From the NCBI GenBank assembly GCA_900552585.1, contig USAB01000052.1, positions 1 through 12,085 of the forward strand: a stretch of 12,085 nucleotides of DNA, given 5' to 3'. The translations under genes were made by a program, and so were the position numbers. Below, piece after piece: positions 6,866 through 12,085 of the stretch. This DNA is from an uncultured Coriobacteriaceae bacterium (GTDB lineage: Bacteria; Actinomycetota; Coriobacteriia; Coriobacteriales; Eggerthellaceae). The notes under the pieces are model-generated. The model was not told the origin of the DNA and ran no database searches. It saw only the letters and a program-made list of their open reading frames with translations. Every line of letters starts with the position of its first letter. Position 1 is the stretch's first letter.

Positions 6866-8114
6866 TAACGCAAACATGCCCGGCAGCGGATCTACTGTCG
6901 TTCCTGCGGAAAAGGCGGGCTGCATGAGGAACATCGTCGTGCTGGGTTCGAGTGGATCTATCGGGCACCAGACTCTGGATGTGGTGCGCCGTCATCCCGA
7001 TCGACTGAACGTCGTGGCGCTTGCTGTGCGCCACAGCATCGATGTGCTCTGCAGGCAGATTCGCGCCTGCAAGCCGCGCTACGTTGCGGTGGGGGACGAC
7101 AGCTTGGATGCAGCGGCGCGCGAAGAGGTGCGCGCCCGCATCGCCGCCATTCGCGACGAGGACGGCAACCCTGTTCCGGTGGAAGTATCTTTCGGTTCCG
7201 CGGCGGTGGAGCGGCTGTGCTTCGCGGACGGGGCGGATTTGGTGGTCAACGCGCTGGTGGGTGCCGCCGGTCTGCGCGCCAGCTATGCCACGTTGAAGTC
7301 CGGCCGTAAGCTGGCGCTGGCGAACAAGGAGTCGCTGGTCGTGGGCGGTGACCTGCTGATGCCCCTGAGTACGCACGAGACGCTGCTTCCCATCGACTCC
7401 GAGCATGGCGCCATCTACCAGTGCCTGCTGGGCGAAGACCCCGCAGAGGTACGTCGCCTGTGGGTTACGGCGTCCGGTGGCCCGTTCCGCGGCAAAACGC
7501 GCGAAGAACTTGCAAATGTCACGGTGAAGCAGGCGCTGGCGCATCCTACATGGCACATGGGGCCGAAGATCACCATCGATTCGTCCACGCTCATGAATAA
7601 GGGTCTGGAGGTTATCGAGGCGCATCATCTGTTCGCTATGCCGTACGACCGCATAGAGGTGGTGGTGCAGCCGCAGAGCGCCATCCATTCTATGGTCGAG
7701 TATATCGACGGCAGCGTGAAGGCGCATCTGGGCACCACGGACATGCGCATTCCCATCCAGTTCGCCTTGTCGTATCCCGAGCGGTGGGATGCGCCGGTGG
7801 AGCCGCTCGACTTCCGCGCGCTGGGCAAGCTGGAGTTCTACGCGCCCGATACCGATACGTTCCGCTGTCTGGCGCTGGCCCGCGCTGCCGGCTCTACGGG
7901 CGGCACGCTCCCGTGCGCCATGAATGCGGCGAACGAAGTTGCCGTTGCGTCGTTCCTGGCGGGCGCGTGCGGGTTCCTGCAGATTGCGGAGACCGTGGAA
8001 ACCGTTATGGACGACACGGACGTGGAAGCCGTGGAGAGCATCGAGCAGCTGCAGGCGGTGGATGCGCTGGCTCGTCGCAAAGCTGCCGCTATTCTGGCGA
8101 AAGCGAAAAGGTAG
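6852..8114 (+). CDS. dxr: 1-deoxy-D-xylulose 5-phosphate reductoisomerase
   Basis: First committed enzyme of the MEP isoprenoid pathway: it rearranges and reduces DXP to 2-C-methyl-D-erythritol 4-phosphate with NADPH. Numbered from ATG 6852 (420 residues), the NADPH-binding loop is LGSSGSIG (31-38). ALANKESLVVGG lies at 155-166, and the metal site is IDSEHGA (181-187) with Asp182 and Glu184. TASGGPFRG follows at 206-214. The substrate and flap region includes HPTWHMGPKITIDSS (231-245) and LMNKGLEVIEAHHLF (247-261), with AMNAANEVAVASFL at 356-369. The start is debatable: ATG 6852 has GGGAGG (6835-6840) 11 bases upstream and overlaps cdsA, while ATG 6924 gives 396 residues beginning MRNIVVLGSSGSIG, which is closer to the usual family N-terminus, with AAGG nearby. 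The extra 24 residues look unstructured. The rseP start follows after three bases. Confidence 0.95.
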   Translation: MSISDNANMPGSGSTVVPAEKAGCMRNIVVLGSSGSIGHQTLDVVRRHPDRLNVVALAVRHSIDVLCRQIRACKPRYVAVGDDSLDAAAREEVRARIAAIRDEDGNPVPVEVSFGSAAVERLCFADGADLVVNALVGAAGLRASYATLKSGRKLALANKESLVVGGDLLMPLSTHETLLPIDSEHGAIYQCLLGEDPAEVRRLWVTASGGPFRGKTREELANVTVKQALAHPTWHMGPKITIDSSTLMNKGLEVIEAHHLFAMPYDRIEVVVQPQSAIHSMVEYIDGSVKAHLGTTDMRIPIQFALSYPERWDAPVEPLDFRALGKLEFYAPDTDTFRCLALARAAGSTGGTLPCAMNAANEVAVASFLAGACGFLQIAETVETVMDDTDVEAVESIEQLQAVDALARRKAAAILAKAKR

Positions 8115-8117
8115 TGC

Positions 8118-9173
8118 ATGGACGTCGTCTGGATGGTCATATACCTGGTGCTGATCTTCAGCATCCTGGTGTTCGTCCATGAGGGTGGCCATTTCCTGGT
8201 TGCGCGCGCTTTCAAAGTGCGCGTGACGGAGTTCATGCTGGGCTTTCCCGGCCCGAACATCCATTTCACATGGCGCGGTACGAAGTTCGGTATCACGGCG
8301 GTGCCCCTGGGTGGCTATGCCCGCGTCTGTGGCATGGAGCCCGGGCAGGAGAGCCCGCACCTGCGCCGCATGATAGCGCTGTCCTACGAGCGCGGTCAGC
8401 TGAGCGTGGCGGATGCCGCAGCCGAGCTGGGCATCTCCGAAAACGACGCGCGCGATGCGCTGGACGAGCTGTACGAATGGGGCACGCTGGAGGCTCCGCG
8501 CGCCCGCGACGAGCGGGAGACGTTCCGCACACCCGGGCGCGATGGGTTTGCATCGGGGCAGGTACGACCGCTTGAGGACGTGGAGGCCTTCTACGAAAGC
8601 GAACGGAAGCAGCAGTATCGTAGCCTGCCGTTCGTAAAGCGCATCTGCATTCTGCTGGCGGGTCCGGGCATGAACCTGCTGTTCGCCGTTGTGGCGTTCG
8701 TTGTCATCTACAGCGTCCTGGGTGTTGACTACACGGATTCCGCTGGGGTCACGCAGCACCTGGTGGTTGATCCTCTGCGGGCCATACGCGGCGGCTTCAA
8801 TTACATCGGCATGGTGCTCGTTGCCATATTGGGTCTATTCAACCCCCAGACGGCAGCCGATACCGTTTCGAATTCCACGTCCGTGCTGGGCATTGCGGTC
8901 TTGTCGAAGAACGCTGCCGATGCTGGCCTGGCGAACTTCCTGTTCTTCATGGCGGCCATCTCTATCTCGCTCGGCCTGATGAACATGCTGCCCATCCCGC
9001 CGCTTGATGGCGGCAGGTTCGCCGTGGAAGTCTTCCAGCTCATCGCGCGCCGCAGCATCACGCGTCGCGTGCTTACCGGGTTGTCCGTCACGGGCATGGC
9101 GCTGTTCTTCGGATTCTTCGTGCTGATGCTGAACCAGGACATACAGCGCTTCGTGCTCGGCAACTGGGGATGA
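8118..9173 (+). CDS. rseP: RseP/Rip1-type site-2 protease with a winged-helix-like insert and no visible PDZ domain
   Basis: An intramembrane zinc metalloprotease (351 residues) of the kind that releases transcription factors by cutting membrane-bound regulators. The zinc motif HEGGH is at 21-25 in the first helix, NMLPIPPLDGG at 289-299 supplies the third ligand (Asp297), and KFGITAVPLGGYARV (56-70) is the membrane re-entrant strand region. AGPGMNLLFAV (181-191) opens the second helix as in mycobacterial Rip1; further helices lie near 272-296 and 318-340. Two things are odd. The cytoplasmic loop from 74 to 170 is about 70 residues longer than in E. coli RseP and contains QLSVADAAAELGISENDA (94-111) followed by a helix ending LDELYEWGTLEAP, a winged helix-turn-helix pattern. 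Also, the usual PDZ domain after the second helix is missing: only about 25 polar residues (201-225) are there. The start at 8118 has AAAAGG (8106-8111) six bases upstream. Confidence 0.92.
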   Translation: MDVVWMVIYLVLIFSILVFVHEGGHFLVARAFKVRVTEFMLGFPGPNIHFTWRGTKFGITAVPLGGYARVCGMEPGQESPHLRRMIALSYERGQLSVADAAAELGISENDARDALDELYEWGTLEAPRARDERETFRTPGRDGFASGQVRPLEDVEAFYESERKQQYRSLPFVKRICILLAGPGMNLLFAVVAFVVIYSVLGVDYTDSAGVTQHLVVDPLRAIRGGFNYIGMVLVAILGLFNPQTAADTVSNSTSVLGIAVLSKNAADAGLANFLFFMAAISISLGLMNMLPIPPLDGGRFAVEVFQLIARRSITRRVLTGLSVTGMALFFGFFVLMLNQDIQRFVLGNWG

Positions 9174-9255
9174 CGCCCGCCTGCGGCCCGATGCTCATTG
9201 CATGGCGATTCGTCGCACCGCGCGCACGGGCGTACTTCGACCGATGCAACATGGG

Positions 9256-9261
9256 TAGAAT
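9256..9261 (+). promoter_or_regulatory. Candidate -10 box upstream of ispG
   Basis: TAGAAT, one mismatch from the consensus, lies 20 bases before the ispG start in a 108-base gap that is the largest break within the uppS-proS run. No clear -35 hexamer is present at 16-18 bases spacing, and the implied leader would be short. It may mark an internal promoter for ispG-proS. Confidence 0.3.
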
Positions 9262-9281
9262 GGGCATTCAGGAGGCTGTAC

Positions 9282-10337
9282 ATGAAACCGAACGAATTCA
9301 CGCGACAAGTCATGGTGGGAACGGTGCCCGTGGGGCATGGCGCGCCTTGCGCCGTGCAGTCCATGCTCAATGCTCCCGCACATGATGTCCAGGCGAACCT
9401 GGACCAGATTCGTCGCTGCGCCGATGCCGGCTGCGAGATCATCCGCATGGCCATTCCGGACCGCTCGTGCCTGGATACGTTCCAGGCCGTGTGTTCGGAA
9501 TCGCCGCTTCCCGTGGTGGCTGATGTCCACTTCGACTATCGCATTGCCATCGAAGCCGCGAAACGCGGGGCTGCGAAGCTGCGCATCAACCCGGGCAATA
9601 TTGGCAGTTGGGAGCGCACGGACGCTGTCATAGAAGCTGCCGGCGAGGCGGGCATACCCATCCGCATCGGCGTGAACGCCGGTTCGCTGGACGATGCGCT
9701 GAGGCAGCGGCAGGACCTGACGCTTGCTCAGAAGATTGCGCAGAGCGCCATAGACTACACGGCGCACTTCGAGGAGCGCGGCTTCCACGACATCGTGGTG
9801 TCCGCGAAGGCGCACGACGTGCCCACGACCATCGAGGCGTACCGCATCCTGGCGCGCGAGATACCCCAGGTGCCGCTGCATATCGGCATCACGGAGGCCG
9901 GGACGCTGTTCCAGGGTCTGGTAAAGTCCGCGGCCGGCCTGGGCGTGCTGCTGGAAGAGGGCATTGGCGACACCATGCGCATCTCGCTGACGGACGACCT
10001 GGTGCAGGAGGTGCACGCGGCATGGACGCTGCTTGCGGCGTTGGGCCTGCGCCGCCGGCACCCGGAGATCATCAGCTGCCCCACCTGCGGCCGCACCCAG
10101 TACCCCTGCACCGAGATCGCCAACGAGGTGGAAAAGCGTCTGCAGGGCTATAAGAAATCCATCAAGGTGGCCGTTATGGGCTGTGTTGTCAACGGTCCCG
10201 GCGAAGCAGCGGATGCGGACATCGGCGTCGCATGCGGCGACGGGGTGGGCATGCTGTTCCGCAACGGGTCTATAATGCGTAAAGTCGATCAGAGTGAAAT
10301 CGTAGACGCCTTGGTAGAGGAGTTAGGAAAATTATGA
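9282..10337 (+). CDS. ispG: 4-hydroxy-3-methylbut-2-en-1-yl diphosphate synthase (IspG/GcpE)
   Basis: Iron-sulfur enzyme of the MEP pathway that reductively opens methylerythritol cyclodiphosphate to HMBPP, the penultimate step toward IPP and DMAPP. The 351 residues are normal for the short bacterial form. The N-terminal half is a TIM barrel with VADVHFDYRIAIEAA (79-93) and LRINPGNIG (100-108). The cluster-binding C-terminal domain has CPTCGRTQ (266-273, Cys266 and Cys269) and VMGCVVNGPGEA (298-309, Cys301 and Glu308), the three cysteines and glutamate that hold the 4Fe-4S cluster. ATG 9282 is chosen because CAGGAGG (9269-9275) lies six bases upstream and the protein then begins like the family; the frame stays open to an earlier ATG at 9198 but those 28 residues are unlike IspG. 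Its stop overlaps the proS start as ATGA, which suggests coupled translation. Confidence 0.96.
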   Translation: MKPNEFTRQVMVGTVPVGHGAPCAVQSMLNAPAHDVQANLDQIRRCADAGCEIIRMAIPDRSCLDTFQAVCSESPLPVVADVHFDYRIAIEAAKRGAAKLRINPGNIGSWERTDAVIEAAGEAGIPIRIGVNAGSLDDALRQRQDLTLAQKIAQSAIDYTAHFEERGFHDIVVSAKAHDVPTTIEAYRILAREIPQVPLHIGITEAGTLFQGLVKSAAGLGVLLEEGIGDTMRISLTDDLVQEVHAAWTLLAALGLRRRHPEIISCPTCGRTQYPCTEIANEVEKRLQGYKKSIKVAVMGCVVNGPGEAADADIGVACGDGVGMLFRNGSIMRKVDQSEIVDALVEELGKL

Positions 10338-12040
10338 GCAAAGTCATCCGTATGAGCGAGCTATACGCACCTACGCTCAAAGAGGACCCCGCTGAGGCGG
10401 ATATCGCCAGCCATAAGCTGTTGCTGCGCGCGGGCATGATCCGCCGCATGGCATCAGGCATCTACTCGTACCTGCCGCTGGGTCAGATGGTCCTGCGCAA
10501 GATCGAGCGCATCGTGCGCGAGGAGATGGACGCCATCGGCGCGCAGGAGATCCTGATGCCGGCGCTGCAGCCCGACGACCTGTGGAAGGAGAGCGGCCGC
10601 TGGGACGACTACGGTCCCGAGCTGATGCGCCTGCGCGACCGCCACGACCACGGGTTCTGCTTGGGGCCCACGCATGAGGAGCTCATCACGGCGCTGGTGC
10701 GCAACGAGCTGCGCTCGTACAAGCAGCTGCCCACCACGCTCTATCAGATCCAGACGAAGTACCGCGACGAGATTCGCCCGCGTTTCGGATTGCTGCGCAG
10801 CCGTGAGTTCATCATGAAGGACGCCTACAGCTTCAACGAGTCACAGGAGTCGCTGCAGGAAGTGTACGACCAGATGGGCGAGGCCTACGGGCGCATCTGC
10901 CAGCGCTGCGGCCTGGAGTACCGCGCGGTCGATGCGGACTCCGGCCAGATCGGCGGCAAGGTCAGCGTGGAGTACATGGCGCTTGCAGATTCCGGCGAAG
11001 CCGAGCTGGTCACCTGCCCGGAATGCGACTTCGCATCCGATACGGAGGCTGCGGCGTGCGTGGCGCAGCCCACGGAGCACAAGGTGGACGCCATGAAGAA
11101 GATTGCCACGCCGGGCGTGCATACCATCGCCGAGCTGGCGGACTTCCTGAAGATCCCCGAGACATCTACGGTCAAGGCGTTCATCGGCGCCAACAAGGAT
11201 GGCAAGCTGGTGGCGCTGTTCGTGCCGGGCGACCACGAGGTGAACGATATTAAGGCGGGAAACCTGATCGAGGGCTTCCGTCCGGCAGCGGACGACGAAA
11301 TGGGGGCCGCGGGCCTGCCGAAGGGCTCCATCGGGCCGGTGGGTCTGCCGGAGGGCATCACCGTGTACGCGGACCTCAGCCTGCGCGAAATCGACCGTTG
11401 GGTGGTGGGTGCGAACGAGGACGGCTACCACTATGTGGGCGCAAAGCAGGGCGAGGACTTCCAGGTGGATGTCTGGGCGGACTTGTGCATGACGAAGGCC
11501 GGCGACCCGTGCCCGAAATGCGGCGCCGCGCTGGATGGCTGCCGCGGCATCGAGGTCTCCCAGATCTTCCAGCTGGGCGACAAGTATTCCCGCACCATGA
11601 ACGCCACGTATCTGGACAAGGACGGCAAGGAGCAGTACTTCCTCATGGGCTGCTACGGCGTGGGCATCAGCCGCACGCTTGCGGCCGTGGTGGAGCAGCA
11701 CCACGACGACAACGGCATCATCTGGCCGGTCTCGCTGGCTCCGGCGCAGGTCATCGTCATCCCGCTGAATGCGGATAAGGACGAGAAGGTCCGCACCGCC
11801 GCCGAGCGCATCGTGGATGCCATGCGCTCGAACGGCGCCGACGTGGCCATCGATGACCGCAAGGAGCGTCCTGGCGTGAAGTTCGCGGATGCCGACCTGA
11901 TGGGCTGGCCCGTGCAGGTCATCGTGGGCAAACGCGGCCTGGAGCGGGGCGTGCTGGAAGTGAAGATCCGCGCCACCGGCGAACGGGCGGACGTCCCGTT
12001 CGGCTCGCTGCTGGAAGCTCGCGCGCTCATAAATATATAA
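10334..12040 (+). CDS. proS: Prolyl-tRNA synthetase, bacterial type
   Basis: Charges tRNA-Pro with proline. The 568-residue length and layout fit the bacterial (prokaryotic-type) enzyme: class II catalytic core with SGIYSYLPLG (41-50), LGPTHEE (110-116), motif 2 at RDEIRPRFGLLRSREFIMKD (144-163), and motif 3 at GCYGVGISRTLAAV (439-452). The editing insertion domain (about 225-400) clears alanyl-tRNA-Pro and includes VKAFI (280-284) with the conserved lysine and PGDHEVNDIK (298-307). The anticodon-binding domain covers about 470-568. Two cysteine pairs, CPEC (228-231) and CPKC (393-396), flank the editing domain. The usual GGSxSHEF of the family reads GGKVSVEY here (207-214), with histidine replaced by valine. 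ATG 10334 overlaps the ispG stop (ATGA) and follows AGGA. I see no terminator in the remaining 45 bases. Confidence 0.96.
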   Translation: MSKVIRMSELYAPTLKEDPAEADIASHKLLLRAGMIRRMASGIYSYLPLGQMVLRKIERIVREEMDAIGAQEILMPALQPDDLWKESGRWDDYGPELMRLRDRHDHGFCLGPTHEELITALVRNELRSYKQLPTTLYQIQTKYRDEIRPRFGLLRSREFIMKDAYSFNESQESLQEVYDQMGEAYGRICQRCGLEYRAVDADSGQIGGKVSVEYMALADSGEAELVTCPECDFASDTEAAACVAQPTEHKVDAMKKIATPGVHTIAELADFLKIPETSTVKAFIGANKDGKLVALFVPGDHEVNDIKAGNLIEGFRPAADDEMGAAGLPKGSIGPVGLPEGITVYADLSLREIDRWVVGANEDGYHYVGAKQGEDFQVDVWADLCMTKAGDPCPKCGAALDGCRGIEVSQIFQLGDKYSRTMNATYLDKDGKEQYFLMGCYGVGISRTLAAVVEQHHDDNGIIWPVSLAPAQVIVIPLNADKDEKVRTAAERIVDAMRSNGADVAIDDRKERPGVKFADADLMGWPVQVIVGKRGLERGVLEVKIRATGERADVPFGSLLEARALINI

Positions 12041-12085
12041 TCAAAGAGCAATGAAATGATATGAAACGAATAGAAAGAACGGAAT

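Noticed and set aside
6753..8759. A 668-codon open frame on the minus strand opposite dxr and rseP
   Set aside because: It lies antisense to two clearly recognisable genes, its composition is Arg/His/Gln/Ala-rich with no domain, and long antisense frames are expected in GC-rich codon usage.
9173..9233. ACGCCCG (9173-9179) and CGGGCGT (9227-9233) as a stem in the rseP-ispG gap
   Set aside because: The arms are 47 bases apart with no T tract, and such GC heptamers pair often by chance at this base composition.
1..12085. Mobile elements, CRISPR arrays, tRNA or rRNA genes
   Set aside because: No transposase, recombinase, regularly spaced repeats or cloverleaf-like segments were seen; almost all of the window is accounted for by core genes.

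Overview
This window is a housekeeping stretch from a GC-rich bacterium, most likely an actinomycetote of the Coriobacteriia type. That placement is an inference. It rests on the high-GC codon usage, on an AGPGMNL sequence in the site-2 protease that resembles actinobacterial Rip1, and on a gene order (frr-uppS-cdsA-dxr-rseP-ispG-proS) that recalls Clostridia more than mycobacteria. I cannot name the genus.

Layout. Bases 1-1231 hold the end of rpsB (ribosomal protein S2), a terminator-like hairpin, tsf (EF-Ts) and a strong terminator. From 1288 to 1578 there is a lone acyl carrier protein gene on the minus strand with its own hairpin. A 300-base divergent spacer follows, and then a membrane-anchored HtrA-type serine protease (1879-3315) with its own terminator. 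The gap from 3374 to 3631 holds a 27-residue tail that resembles the C-terminus of an MFS transporter, followed by a second orphan terminator; it looks like the scar of a lost gene. From 3632 onward all genes are on the plus strand: pyrH, frr, uppS, cdsA, dxr, rseP, ispG and proS. Several of these junctions overlap or are only a few bases wide. The last 45 bases are AT-rich and hold nothing I can identify.

How the genes fit together. rpsB, tsf, frr and proS serve translation. pyrH supplies UDP for RNA and cell-wall precursors. dxr and ispG are two steps of the non-mevalonate (MEP) isoprenoid pathway. UppS uses the resulting prenyl diphosphates to make the C55 carrier lipid. CdsA makes CDP-diacylglycerol for phospholipids, and ACP carries the acyl chains. 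HtrA and RseP are envelope-quality and signalling proteases.

The window is mostly conserved core genome. The one departure that stands out is the site-2 protease: it has no visible PDZ domain and instead carries a winged-helix-like insert in its cytoplasmic loop. I saw no mobile element, CRISPR array, tRNA or rRNA.
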